The notes under the pieces are model-generated. The model was not told the origin of the DNA, did not search any database, and saw only the letters and a list, made by a program, of their open reading frames with translations. The position numbers were made by a program, and so were the translations under genes. This document shows positions 45,815-56,645 of a DNA stretch of 64,000 nt, one piece after another; the stretch's first letter is position 1, and each line of letters begins with the position of its first letter. The DNA is taken from positions 12,890,077 through 12,954,076 of the forward strand of contig OX335646.2 of NCBI GenBank assembly GCA_946894095.1, in the 5' to 3' direction. This DNA is from Incurvaria masculella (Eukaryota; Arthropoda; Insecta; Lepidoptera; Incurvariidae).

Positions 45815-46215
45815 CCTCGTAGCATAGTGGCACGGGGACTGACCTAGCGTACCAGAGGTCTGGGTTCGATTCCGACATGCACCACTGTCTTTCTCTTTCC
45901 GAGTTCGATAAGTGCATTTTCTTCACGAATGCGAACTGCTCCATGGTTCGGAATCCATGTAAAACTGTAGGTCCCCTTCCCCTACTGGGTGGTAGGTTTT
46001 AAGCCCGCCCGGGTTGGTACCATCGCATTGGATGAAAAGATGGTCGAAGCGGCAATTAAAAATTGTCCGTGTTTTCCATCCAGTTCAATTTAGCCGTGCT
46101 CATAAAGGAATGGTCTTGCCATGGAACCTAATTCCTTCGGGAATGTGGTGTATTGTGCTAATATCATAACGGTAGTTGTGTGGTATTAGCCATCCATGTC
46201 AGGTCGCATAAAAAA
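45815..46215 (+). repeat. SINE, tRNA-headed subfamily, full length (clearest head)
   Basis: The A-box-like tagcatagtgg (45820-45830) and a perfect-looking B box gggttcgattcc (45862-45873) are about 32 bp apart, as in tRNA genes. The body follows through tgttttccatccagttcaat and tagccatccatgtcaggtcg, ending in an A tail at about 46215. Confidence 0.93.
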
Positions 46216-46734
46216 ACACGTGAGCATAATGTCATGTTTATCTGGGGGGTTGGCAGGGGAGCGGGTGAGTTACGTCTCACGGCGGGGTTGTTCGCAAGTC
46301 GCGTCGCACATCCGTCTGCCTGCACGAGCCACACTGCACTCTAGGTTCTTACTCAATAATCGAATCGGACAGAACACATATTTAGCCACAATATGTTGTT
46401 GAATTTTCACACCTCAGAATATAGTACGCTTCATAGTATGGGTAGATACTGTTGCTAGCGGAAGGTGAGGAATCGGTTGCCAGCCTGCTTGGTATTCACG
46501 GAGCGACCCTGCTGTTTCCTATTGCATCATCGCACCAGCACCTATATGTGCTTGCTGTAGTTCCGGCGACTATAATATGTCAACTTCCATCAAGTGAGCT
46601 TATCCTTAGCACTCCTTGGACACGCATACACAACATTCACATCACAATGCATCAGAATTTCGGCTCCTGTTGAAATTTTGCTGCAGTCGCTGAAACATAG
46701 ACTTGTAGTTTTTTTATTCGCGGCATATGGCGTA

Positions 46735-46900
46735 CACCAGAACCTCTTAAGGTGCCCGACGATGCCCATGGGCTTTCAAGCTTCCATGGGCTTCAAAAAC
46801 CATGGCCACCGGTCAGGTGCTTCTTCAAACCATGTTTAAAAGACCCCAGGTTGTACTTTGGGGGAAATATCTCAACTTCCATTCAATTGTTTATCGACCC
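46735..46900 (+). repeat. Dispersed repeat '...gatgcccatgggctttc...'
   Basis: Contains ggtgcccgacgatgcccatg, ccatggccaccggtcaggtg, gttgtactttgggggaaata. Related blocks are at 30530, 37600, 47765 and 52010. Family not identified. Confidence 0.5.
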
Positions 46901-47058
46901 TACAGATTTTTCGGTATTGGTTGGTTGTTATTTTTGGAATGTTGACTGTGAATGCTCTGACGAGCATTATCCATGGTAATGATGATACCAGGTCCCATCG
47001 CATGGGATGAAAATATGGTCCAATCGTGAACGTGAACTAGATGGAAAACACGTGACTC

Positions 47059-47605
47059 TTAAGGTGGGCTATCCCGCTCAACGCCCCATACAAACGGGGA
47101 AAGAAGATCACGCCTATATTTCTTGTCAGAGATCCCAAGTTTTGCTCAAAAGAGCTTTATTTGATCGAACTAGATGTCTGATGACCGTGGCCATTGTAAA
47201 ATTGTGTTTGGTTTCGTTATAAAGTCCGAAAGTTCGAATTTTTCGCGCGTTTTTTAAAATAACTTTGGTGGTTTATTACGCAATGATAAAGTAAAAAAAT
47301 CTTAAAAAGCTTAGTCATCAGACATAGCTTATTTAATCAAGATTTGTAATCTATTTGGTTTTTGTTAGATTTTTGACTACAGCGGTCGTGGTTTACTTTT
47401 AGCTATAAGTCGTTTTGAAATCAAAATTTTCGTAAATCTTACCAAATCATACACTATGCATATTATCTTTTTTGTTCACATGTTGCATCTTCCTCACCAC
47501 GGCGCCTGTCTTTTTCTTTGAAACAGAGAAGGTCCTAGAGCGCAACAGCACGATTTTGTACCGTGCCCGCGAATGAGTTAGTCCCGCCGGGTTGGGCCAC
47601 CTTAA
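47059..47605 (+). mobile_element. TTAA-flanked MITE (family C), copy 4
   Basis: Starts TTAAGGTGGGCTATCCCGC and ends GGGTTGGGCCACCTTAA, with the complete family interior. It is flanked by fragments of another repeat on the left. Confidence 0.88.
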
Positions 47606-47754
47606 AGGGGAGGTGCAGGCATGGCACCTAATTCTTTCGGGAACTCACTCGCCGGCGCTATAAACTTTGTATGGACATAAAAGTGGCTACACCGCCCCCA
47701 TACGAATTAATTTATGTTGCTCCTTCCGTCCTCGCTGCTTGGAGGTGTGCTCTC

Positions 47755-47910
47755 GCCGTAGGTTTTTTAATGTTGAGCGCGGCATATGGCTTACGCCAAG
47801 ACCTTTTTAGGTACCCAAAGACGCCCATGGGATTTTTTAAGGGGGCTGCGAATACCATGTCGGCCGGCCAGGTGCTTCTTCACCAGGTAGATAGGTAGGT
47901 TGGGTAGATA
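47755..47910 (+). repeat. Dispersed repeat '...gacgcccatggga...', second copy
   Basis: Carries gcgcggcatatggcttacgc, aaagacgcccatgggatttt and gccggccaggtgcttcttca, parallel to 46735-46900. Confidence 0.5.
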
Positions 47911-48507
47911 CATTTGTAGGGCGCGTAAAGAAAATGAAGTATACACTCGGCGCGAATGTATTGCTTATTCTGTGGCGATCGTTCGATGACTATGGCCGTA
48001 GATTAATTCCATGCTATGGCCGTCCTACATACACGTTCAAGCGATGCGGCAGTGCGTGTACCGCGACCACACGACCTCAACCTCACCTACCTACCTCGTA
48101 ATTATATGCTATCCTTGGCTATAATCAGCGTACATACTCATTCTAACGGTTCAATGATCCTCACGAGCAATTTGTATTTGTATCTACCCTTTTCTCGATA
48201 TTATATTTGTAGACAAACATGTTTTTCAAATGGCGATAGCAGTTCAGTTCTGGATCAGGGGCCCAATGTCATGCTGCGCTAGTTCTGTGGCTATTTCAGT
48301 GAGAGAGAAATTTACTTTTGCATTTACTATACATATTTGCATGCATTAGTAATATGTATTTGCATTTAATCTAGAAACAGACAGGATCTTCAAACGAAAA
48401 CGGACAGTTAGCGTTTTTCTCGGATGTCAGGAGCAGCTCTGGAGCTGCTGGAGGTTTGGAAGCTGAAGGATGCGGGATAGGGAGAAACGGAAGAGCCGTT
48501 TTTTTTC

Positions 48508-48788
48508 CATGCAACCTGACATGGATGGCTAATACCACACAACTACCGCTTTGATATTACCCTAATAAACCTCATTCCCGAAGGAATTAGGTGCCATGCC
48601 AGGACCTTCCTTTTATGAGCACGACTCCATTGAACTGGATGGAAAACACGGACAATTTTTCATTCCCGCTTCGACCATCCTTTAATCCAATGCGATGGTA
48701 CCGACCCTGGCGGACTTAAACCCTACCACCTAGTAGGGGAAGGGTAACTACAGTTTTACATGGATTCCGAACCATGGAGCAGTTCGCG
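48508..48788 (-). repeat. SINE, tRNA-type body, head missing
   Basis: Reads caacctgacatggatggcta, acctcattcccgaaggaatt, gatggaaaacacggacaatt, ttccgaaccatggagcagtt, then stops. Confidence 0.88.
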
Positions 48789-49147
48789 GTTTTTTTTTAT
48801 ACAACACTTTTTTTTTGTTTAATATATCACATAAACTGGTATGTATTTGTAAACATACGATTCCTGTTCACCCAAACTGGACTGATACGTGCAAGTGGTA
48901 TGCAGGCAGTACATACACACATACGTGCGTTGATAGATTGTCGTCTATGGTCGTGACGCAGGTAATTCGATGTAAAAAAGTTGCCACGTTCTTTCGGGGT
49001 CCGACGTCGACACCGAGAGAACAACTTGGACTGTTGACTAGAATCTTTTATATAAAAAATATCAAGAAATGCTCAACTTGCGCTTGTACGAAAATATATA
49101 AGCGGATCAACCTTGTGTTTGTTTAGATTTTCACTGTTGTTCGACAT

Positions 49148-49370
49148 ATTATTTTACGTTTACGGATACACAGTGTTCAGCTTACTTATTTAGCTCGACG
49201 TTTCGTCCACCACGCTGTGGACATCATCAGGATTCGCGACGCGAACTGGGGACCTCTGGCGCTTCGTCCAGTCAGATGTCAACTGGTCCTCCAGGTCGCG
49301 TCGCGTGGTGGACGAAACGTCGAGCTAAATAAGTAAGCTGAACACTGTTTATCGGTAAACGTAAAATAAT
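49148..49370. mobile_element. Inverted-repeat element with hammerhead-like motif (Penelope-like terminal region?)
   Basis: The left arm 49148-49215 and right arm 49303-49370 are near-exact inverses of 68 bp. On the minus strand the left side reads CTGATGA (49230-49224), a GTCCAC/GTGGAC hairpin, GAAAC (49204-49200), GTC. The right arm repeats GGACGAAACGTC but lacks CTGATGA. Inverted long terminal regions bearing hammerhead motifs are described for Penelope-like elements; no reverse transcriptase is present here. Confidence 0.5.
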
Positions 49371-49498
49371 GAATCAACCTTGGTTAATCTTAAAGACTTT
49401 CAAAAGATTAATTATTCCGTATACATTTCTTGCAATATTTTGCACAACATAGTATATTTTTTGTCGTTATAAGCGAGGAAGTATATTTTTTGTCGTTT

Positions 49499-49756
49499 TT
49501 AGGGTTCCGTACCCAAATGGTGAAAACGCAACCCTATTACTAAGCCACCGCTGTCCGTCCGTCCGTCCATCCGTCCGTCTTTCACAGGGCTGTGTGTATT
49601 TATTTTGCCGTTATAACAACAAATAGGTTAAATTAAAAAATAATCAAAAATGGGGGCCCATACAAAAAACGGATTTCTTTTGTGTTAAATCTTGTACCAT
49701 GGTACGGAACCCTTCGTGTGCGAGTCCGACTTGTACTTGGCCGGTTTTTTAAGATC
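49499..49756 (-). mobile_element. Helentron/Helitron-like element with (GACG)n tract, copy 4
   Basis: On the minus strand it begins aaaaccggccaagtacaagt. The microsatellite is interrupted by a gatg variant, and the copy ends gggtacggaaccct at 49500. Confidence 0.85.
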
Positions 49757-50153
49757 TCATCAGTAACGGAGACCCCGATGTCAAGAGGAAATTTATTACA
49801 AATGCGGGCAGCAAACAAATTTTCAAACAAATAAATTTCTACATAAAAGGTATGATTTATGTTTTGTTTATTTAATTTGATCTTCGCACAACTATATGAA
49901 CAATTTCCCAACTTACGCGGTGCAGGGTCCAACCAGTTAGCAGCAGCATTGCTAAACCCGTGGCCGGTTGCAATAGTAGTCTGTTTCCCAAGCCCGGCCC
50001 TGCCGCCGCCGCCGCCGCCGCCACCGCGCCGCCGCACGCCGTTCCGCCGCACGCCGCGCCGGCCCACTGCCACTCTCGCTCTCGTTCGCCGCGGTCGCCG
50101 AACGCAGGACCCCGTCGACTCCGCCACCAATCCCGCGCCGACGGCATGCCGTG

Positions 50154-50399
50154 ATGTGGCTGGCCGGCGTGACGCACGTGGTGACGCGCGGTGTGGCCGC
50201 CTGGCCGCCGCCCGGCCCGCTGCCCGCCTTCCAGTTCCACCACCAGGGCTCCAACTTCGCCGTGTTCCTCGTCCTCTTCACCATCTGCATGATGGAGGTG
50301 GTGCTGCTGAAGATAGTGGCCGGCGAGCAGAGCCGCGCGGGCGCCGCCGCCGCGCCGCGCAGCGTCACTTCGCTCTGGTTCGAACTGGACGACGAGTGA
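50154..50399 (+). CDS. Small single-pass membrane protein ORF, nested or alternative terminal exon
   Basis: ATG at 50154 (context gccgtgATG) opens 81 codons. The peptide has a Pro-rich stretch (18-24), one strong membrane segment (about 34-56, FAVFLVLFTICMMEVVLLKIV), a basic/Ala-rich tail and an acidic end (ELDDE). The frame is open upstream to about 49980 as Arg-rich codons without ATG. A possible acceptor (gaacgcag ending at 50107) would join it in phase to exon 1 at 41239 as an alternative ending. A canonical AATAAA lies 132 bases after the stop. It lies in the intron between coding exons 1 and 2, on the same strand. No family recognised. Confidence 0.55.
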   Translation: MWLAGVTHVVTRGVAAWPPPGPLPAFQFHHQGSNFAVFLVLFTICMMEVVLLKIVAGEQSRAGAAAAPRSVTSLWFELDDE

Positions 50400-50530
50400 C
50401 AGTGCCATTTGACAATTAGTGACTCTACGGTAGAGAAAGGATGTGTTGTGAATCGTGAACTCCCCTTGTTGCGCGTGTAAGTGCAGGGATGAACTGAAAC
50501 AATTAGATTATGAAATAGGAATTAGTCGCT

Positions 50531-50536
50531 AATAAA
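50531..50536 (+). terminator. Poly(A) signal AATAAA
   Basis: Canonical hexamer in the 3'UTR-like sequence after the 50399 stop codon. Confidence 0.6.
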
Positions 50537-50591
50537 ATGTAAGCATAAATGAAAACTTGGGATTTTTATTGCATCGTGCACGCAAACTGTT

Positions 50592-50830
50592 TTAACCGAC
50601 TTCAAAAAAGGAGGAGGTGCTAAAATTCGTCTGTGTTTTTTTTTATGTATGCTACTCGATATCTCCGCCGATTGTCAAACGATTTGAATAGTACTTTTTC
50701 TCATCAGTAGGCTATATCTCAGGGTCGGTTTTTTCTTAAATTTTAAGAAATAATTTACTTCTAGAGATTTAAATCGGTTGGTTGTTTTTTAAAACGCTTT
50801 TTGTATTGGTTTTCTTGGATCAGCGATATC
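50592..50830 (+). repeat. 'Aaccgacttc' family repeat, diverged subfamily
   Basis: Starts aaccgacttcaaaaaaggag, then gaggtgctaaaattcgtctg, and continues differently (tactcgatatctccgccgat) from the copies at 6.4 and 43 kb. The right limit is approximate. Confidence 0.65.
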
Positions 50831-51090
50831 CTTTAAATGTGCACTAGAAATATCCAAAAGTGGCCGCTGAGGTTACGATCAATGCCACCAACAAAATTAT
50901 AATAATGTCGTAGGTCAAAATACGACCACAATATTTATTTGAATGTTTGTAAGATCGAGTCCGCTTAAGTTATGCAATAATGATTCACTTACATACAAAG
51001 CAAAGTCATATTCATTTTTAATGTAAAGGCATATGGGCATTGGACATTGGTATGTAATGGTATTGATGATAGAATAGAATGTTATTGCTT

Positions 51091-51274
51091 ACTAGCTGCG
51101 GTACCCGGCTCCGCTCGGGTCAATGTCGTGTTGGATTAATTTCGGTCTGAATTATTTCCTGAATAATAAGTAACCAGGCTGGTCCAGGACTAAATCTACC
51201 AAATTTAATGATAAACATTGACATATTCCCATTTCGAGCTTCGTAAACATTTGGGAGCGAATTTTAAAAGCATG
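51091..51274 (+). repeat. Retroelement-derived repeat 'actagctgcggtacccggct', copy 2
   Basis: Matches 34609-34844 from its first base (ctagctgcggtacccggctc, ctggtccaggacta, cgagcttcgtaaacatttgg) and runs into SINE sequence as that copy does. Confidence 0.7.
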
Positions 51275-51425
51275 TGCCGCCATACCCTTACTGCACTGGC
51301 ACTGCTACATAGAAATTGATGCAACACCAACAAAGGCGGGTTTAACCCTACCACCTTCCTTACTTTTACAAAGTTTTATGAGGAATACGAACCACAGCCA
51401 CCTTCAACATCGAAAACATACGAAT
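51275..51425 (-). repeat. SINE fragment fused to the preceding repeat
   Basis: Blocks tgcactggcactgctacata, ggtttaaccctaccacctt and cacagccaccttcaacatcg parallel the fusion at 34845-35000. Confidence 0.65.
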
Positions 51426-51460
51426 ACGCAATCCTTGCTCGTTGATCGCTCCTTATATTA

Positions 51461-51670
51461 ATGAAATTCGTATTAAAAAGTTCGTTGCGTGGCTTAGAAG
51501 AAGTAAACGAAGAAATAAAGGCAGATAGTGATAAAAAGGATGCGCCGCCCCCCCCCCCCCCCGCCCCTAGAGCCGCGGCCCTCCCGCCGAGCCGCGCGGG
51601 GAATTCCGGTTTCTATGACAGCTACATCTTCCAGCTATATCTAACTTTTGCGCTAATTTCAACAGTATGA
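51461..51670 (+). CDS. Candidate terminal exon or small ORF with Pro-rich centre and hydrophobic C-terminus
   Basis: 69 codons from ATG at 51461. A charged part (GLEEVNEEIKADSDKKDA) is followed by poly-Pro encoded by a C-only run, a GC-rich Ala/Pro/Arg stretch and a hydrophobic end (YIFQLYLTFALISTV). An acceptor-like ggcttag precedes aagaag at 51498, so the part after it could be a 3' exon entered in phase 1. AATAAA follows 17 bases after the stop. GC content contrasts with its surroundings. The C run makes the frame vulnerable to sequencing error. No family recognised. Confidence 0.35.
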   Translation: MKFVLKSSLRGLEEVNEEIKADSDKKDAPPPPPPAPRAAALPPSRAGNSGFYDSYIFQLYLTFALISTV

Positions 51671-51686
51671 AAAGTATAATCACTTC

Positions 51687-51692
51687 AATAAA
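51687..51692 (+). terminator. Poly(A) signal AATAAA
   Basis: Hexamer shortly after the stop of the 51461 frame; it supports a 3' end here if that frame is real. Confidence 0.4.
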
Positions 51693-51967
51693 ACTGCATT
51701 GCGCATTCACGCTCGTCTCATTGAATCATTCGACTTGATTCATCTAAAGAAGAATTACACCACAGCAACTGCGGCGGCCGTTCACTTGTGATAGTCTACC
51801 TGACCTTGTACGAAATATATTGTGTATGATGTAGCAAGAGCCGACCGCAGCGCGCATGCGCCGCAGCCACCACCCGCGATACTTCGATACCTCGATCAAC
51901 ACACGCGTGCGTGATCGAATCCGCCTCCGGTACTCCGGCATGCATCGGAATATCCTCATCAGTGTGA

Positions 51968-52340
51968 TGTTTTTTTATGAAAAACCGGTATGGGTGGCTG
52001 TGCTGAGAGACCAAAGGTGCCCAGAAAAGCCAAATCCACCTCACCTCACGAAACCACGCCCAATGAGGTACCATACCAAGTGGTTTGCGCACTATCGCTG
52101 AGCTATCGAGCTTGTTAACATTAGATTTGAAGCCTCCCAGGTTGTAGGTTTGAAGAAAGGCACCCGCCGGCAAACAGTTCCATATCCTGACGATGCGGAA
52201 GAGAAATTAGTTTGAGAAACGGTTCGTTCTCAAAGGGCTAATGTTAATAACACACCAAGGGGTGCTCGGATTATCTGTGGCGGATGCTACGGATATATGT
52301 TGGATCACAGAACAAAGAAGGGATAGAAATAGCATAGACG
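51968..52340 (+). repeat. Dispersed repeat region (two families joined)
   Basis: Opens with tatgaaaaaccggtatgggt (shared with 13.1 kb) and continues with aaaggtgcccagaaaagcca, gcctcccaggttgtaggttt, cacccgccggcaaacagttc, related to the 46.75-kb repeat. No coding. Confidence 0.5.
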
Positions 52341-53170
52341 AGGGTTTGTAAGGAAACCGCTGTGACTCTACGCACACGAACATGATTGTCTCCTATTTTC
52401 GATCACATTGAAATCGTTCCTCTGGTTGGCTACACATCATTGAAGCAAAATAAAGTATTTAATTTTCAAACGCAATCGAAACTAGGCCTTATTTCAAAAC
52501 AGATTGATTTGTTAATTACCGACTTTTAACATGTAGTAATGACGTTCTCTAGTTGATATACATGGAGCAAATCTTAAACTACAAATAAAATGCAGGAAAT
52601 GAAAATTAAGTTTAAGGATAAAGTAACCTTATGTGTATACAGCAAAGTTGCTTACTATTTGCGTTGTTTTAGATGATTTACGTCACACGACAAAACCACG
52701 CGCTACTCGAATATGTCAAAGCTACTCATTTACAGTGTTGGGGTGTTTTGACGAAGCTAACAAAATATTACCGTATTATTTGGAAAATTATTATAATCTG
52801 AGATAAAATGACTAAAAATATCGTACCACGACAAAGTAAGTCCTAATAAACAAAAAAGCCTCATTGTGATAATCAGTATTTACGGTCCTATTTTCCGAAC
52901 TGGAAGACTAGGCCTTAGTATTCATTGTATATCTAAGAAATAACATTCAAATATTGCAAAATGTGATTCTATTTGAAGCGAAGTGACAATTTTCGTATCT
53001 TAGGACTGATAATAATATATGTAAAGGTTTTAATGTCACGGTATGAAATAGTACCGACGGTACATTTATCGCACAAATATGATAAAATCCCAGCACTGCA
53101 TAGTCATGAGAGCTACTCAATTAGGGATGTGGCTAAATCGTGACGTCATCCGTCAGAGTATCGATATATT
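52341..53170. other. AT-rich intron DNA, nothing identified
   Basis: No repeat, hairpin or exon that I can support. Confidence 0.4.
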
Positions 53171-53624
53171 TTGTACTACATTTTATTAAACAATATATCG
53201 TAACGTTTTGACCGAGCGAAGCACGAAGTTTCTTGTTTCAGCTTGGGCAAAAATGCTTTCGTATATCCGGCGACCGGCTGTCCGCCTATGCGGCTGTTCT
53301 CCTCTACAAGTCGCATTTCTAAACGGATTCTCGTGAAAGTTTGTGTCCAGGTTCGATCGCCAACCACAAACGTTTGCCCCCAACCACTAGATGTCAGTCA
53401 ATATATTTATTTACCAGTCAGAATCAGTTAGTTTAATCTAGCCTTTAAACATTAATTAAGAAATACTGAAACATACGATTCAGTTCATTATTTAATAATT
53501 GTTTCCGTTATATTAATATACAAACAGAAACAGAGAGAGTGCAGATTTCAGATTACATTGTTTTTTTTTGTAATGTAGGTATAATACATAATTATATGCG
53601 AATTACTAAGTGATATACCGGAAA

Positions 53625-53805
53625 CCAGCCTAGGTTGGTACAATAACATTCAATAAAATACAGCCGGTGCGGTAATGAACCAGTACTCGTTTTCTGACTA
53701 GTTTAATATAGCCATAGCACTAAAGCTCTCTCGGGAATGCGGTGTAATATCCTAATTTAATAACAATTGTTGTTATATTACTCATCCATGTCCAATCATC
53801 ACTGT
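53625..53805 (+). repeat. Diverged SINE fragment
   Basis: Weak body matches are cctaggttggtacaataaca, ctcgggaatgcggtgtaata and tactcatccatgtccaatca. Confidence 0.55.
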
Positions 53806-54501
53806 AAACATACATAAACATCGATAGCTCAATGTCGATTCGATGAGTCACATCCCTTATTGAGTAGCTGAGGCATCACCTTAGAATATAAAAATAATCG
53901 TGAATGACAGAAATTTCGAGAACAATGTATGAGATTGATGCAAACCAATCCTTAAAATGTGGGTATTAGAGTAAATTTTTGTTTGACTTTTGAAGTGTTC
54001 GTCAAATTTTGCATACATTTTCGATTTTAAATCGAAATTAAATAAAATAAAACTTATCGATGGTATGATATGCCTCCTTTTGTTAAATTGTGTGTTCGGC
54101 TATCGTTTTTGCACTCCAAAATGGCACAATAGGGCATCGTTCTTGCTTCGCGAGTTTATTGTCCAGTAGTTGCGGTCGACAGCGCCGAAGTAGTGACGAC
54201 CCACGACTGCTGAGCGCGAATGACGAAGTGCGCCGAGCTCCGCGTACTAGTGGCTACGCTGTTTCCGCCTACTTACGACTTCTACCCGTTCTTTTTGTTC
54301 TGTGTGTTGGATGGGGAGGAATAAGGAATGCAAGTTACACAGAGCAACATCCATGACAGTACCTGTACAACAGATTGAGCGACCCTAAAACCGCCTGAGG
54401 CTCAGGGACTCCAGGCCGACGTGTGTTGTGGGTCACCAACAAGACGGACCGCTCGGCGCTGTATTGAGTCCAAGGACGCAAACTGGTACTGGGCACAGCT
54501 A

Positions 54502-54894
54502 GGGTTGCCATCCGTCCGGGTTTCCCCGGATTGGTCCTAGTTTAAAGGGCATCCGGGGAGCGTCCGGGCGGGGCTTCATTTGTAGTCGGGGTTTACAAAT
54601 TTAAAGTCTTTACTATCAGTATCTAACTGATTTGTAAAACAATTCGTAACATACTGTAATAATAATCTGTTTTATTAGGTAAGTACATTTAAAATGATGA
54701 TAAAAGATCACTAAATACAATTTTAAGATCTGAAAATAAATTAAAAGGTGATTAATGATATTTTCAACATTTTTCTTAATACACTGACTGTTTTAAAAAC
54801 CTGTTGACATGTCCGGGTTCTGAGCTCTAAAATCCGGGGTTTTCACGCGTATTTTCACGTCTGGTCCTGGTTGCCAAATTTTAGGGATGACAAC
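54502..54894. mobile_element. Non-autonomous DNA transposon, hAT-like ends
   Basis: The left end tagggttgccatccgtccgg and the inverse of the right end tagggttgtcatccctaaa agree at the tip. 'CAGGGTTGCCA'-type termini are common in hAT elements. Flanks gcacagct and gtacagct resemble each other but are not exactly placed as an 8-bp target duplication. The interior is non-coding. Confidence 0.5.
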
Positions 54895-55797
54895 CCTATG
54901 TACAGCTAGCTATCTTAATCAACCGGTATCAATAAATACAACAACACCGGGCAAAGCAGTAGCACTCTAATCTGAGAGTAATCTGTTGGCCAAATGTGAG
55001 AAGAGCCACCACTCCTCTTTCGACTGATCTATCCGAAAGGCTGGATCAATCGGTCACATTTTTTTGATTATTTATTTTATTGACTTTGAGAGGCCCCACA
55101 GGCCTTTATGTTCTCTTTGAGTGGTTTGCCTGGTGATTATGCCTGTTATATCAGTAACTTTTATTGAATCTAAAAATTATGATAATTTAATGACTGGCTT
55201 TGTGTTTGAAATTTACAAATAATCGGAACGGAATAATTAAATCCAAGCGTGCAACGGACGTGAAACCCATTTCCGAGCGTGCATTGACGTGCACGAACAG
55301 ACAGACATATCCAACTACCTACCTACTCTACCTGCTCAATTTGTGTACAGATTGAAGGAGACAAACAAAGTAAGGAACTAAAACGTTTATAAAAGTGGCG
55401 CAAAAGGTATTTGCAAATTACGTCTTATATTGAAATGTATAAATAGCCAAAGATTTAAAATTACATCGATTAATATGTCTGATAATATCTGAATACTTAT
55501 CTTGCTTTTCAATAAAGAAACAAGATATAAAGTAATGTGCTTTTACAAAATGTACAGTCAACTGTAGATATTTTTTAAAAATAAGTACCAATCGTGAATA
55601 CCTAGTACTCCTTTTAGTCAAGCAAGTTGAGCGTAATGACAGCTCAAGTAACTCAAGTAGCACAGAAGCGGCAAGAGATGGTATTATGTCATCGAATCTA
55701 GCGCAACGACCTGAAACAGTGCAAGAGTCGGGCGAGGCGGGGTGGGGCGCCATCGGCGGGGCAGCGGTCGTCGCGTCGTCGCTGCGCTCACGAGCAG

Positions 55798-56019
55798 CAG
55801 GTCTATTCCTGGCATTCAGTAATCAGGAATCCTGAGTCTAGAAAACCGCTTGTTTAGCGATTTTCAAAGCTAGTTTTTCTACGAAAAACCTTGATTGATT
55901 AAAAAAACTATGCTCCGGAATATTTTCGTCAAGAAAATCGCTTTGAAAACCGCTACAAAAGCGGTTTTCTAGACTCAGGATTCCTGATTCTTGATTACTG
56001 AATGCCAGGAATAGACCTG
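55798..56019. mobile_element. Foldback MITE family 'cggttttctag', best-preserved copy
   Basis: Arms 55798-55851 and 55959-56019 are inverted copies (tip caggtctattcctggcattc; inner tgagtctagaaaaccgct). The centre holds a second inverted pair (gattttcaaagc / gctttgaaaac). Confidence 0.92.
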
Positions 56020-56154
56020 CAGAGCAGTTTCCCTTTAGGTCAACTAGGCCGGGCCTAGCGAGACCATATAGTAAGGGCTGCTGATCTTGGCAAAAAATAT
56101 ACTAATACGACCATAAAACGACACTAAATTATTTAAGCCTGGCAAAACTATAAT

Positions 56155-56380
56155 TTATTATTACTTGATAAAGTACCAGGCTCCGTTAGGGTCAATATCG
56201 TTTTGGACTCATGTCGGGCTGAATTACTTTCTGGATATTATATGAGTTTCCCATATAAACCTTCATCCCCTATTTCAACCCTTTCTGAACCGAAATTCAT
56301 CATAATTGGTTCAACGGTTTCGGTATGAAAACGCAACGTAGAGACAGAGTTACTTTCGCATTTATAATATTATTTATAGA
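56155..56380 (+). repeat. Retroelement-derived repeat 'actagctg' family, 5'-diverged, 3' end present
   Basis: Contains taccaggctccgttagggtc, gtcgggctgaattactttct, ttggttcaacggtttcggta and tttataatattatttataga. Confidence 0.6.
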
Positions 56381-56645
56381 TTAAAAAAAGATTCCTATGC
56401 TATCTTTTTTTAATCGTTCATGTTTGCACATAAGTAGACGCAGATACATTTAGAACGTTGCCTCAACGCATATATTGTAACTACATTTGAATGCAGGACA
56501 TTGTTCTACTTATTTTCACTAGAACAGTATTCAATAGGTTTCTAATTAGAATCTAATGACAGCCTAATCCAATGATCTAGTTCTAGTTTTGATAACAGTA
56601 TCGATCATAGTGATCATAACCCAGAGGCGCTATTGTCCTGTAAAA

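Noticed and set aside
45815..45880. tRNA gene
   Set aside because: The A and B boxes are present, but the arms do not form an aminoacyl stem or anticodon arm, and the sequence continues into a SINE body.
45146..45944. Minus-strand frames of 88 and 132 codons
   Set aside because: No recognisable domains; the right part runs into a SINE head.
49859..50419. 186-codon plus-strand frame and 138-178-codon minus-strand frames over the same GC-rich stretch
   Set aside because: They are out-of-frame shadows of the 50154 exon. Their peptides are Arg/Pro/Ala low-complexity, whereas the 50154 frame carries a coherent membrane segment and ends before a poly(A) signal.
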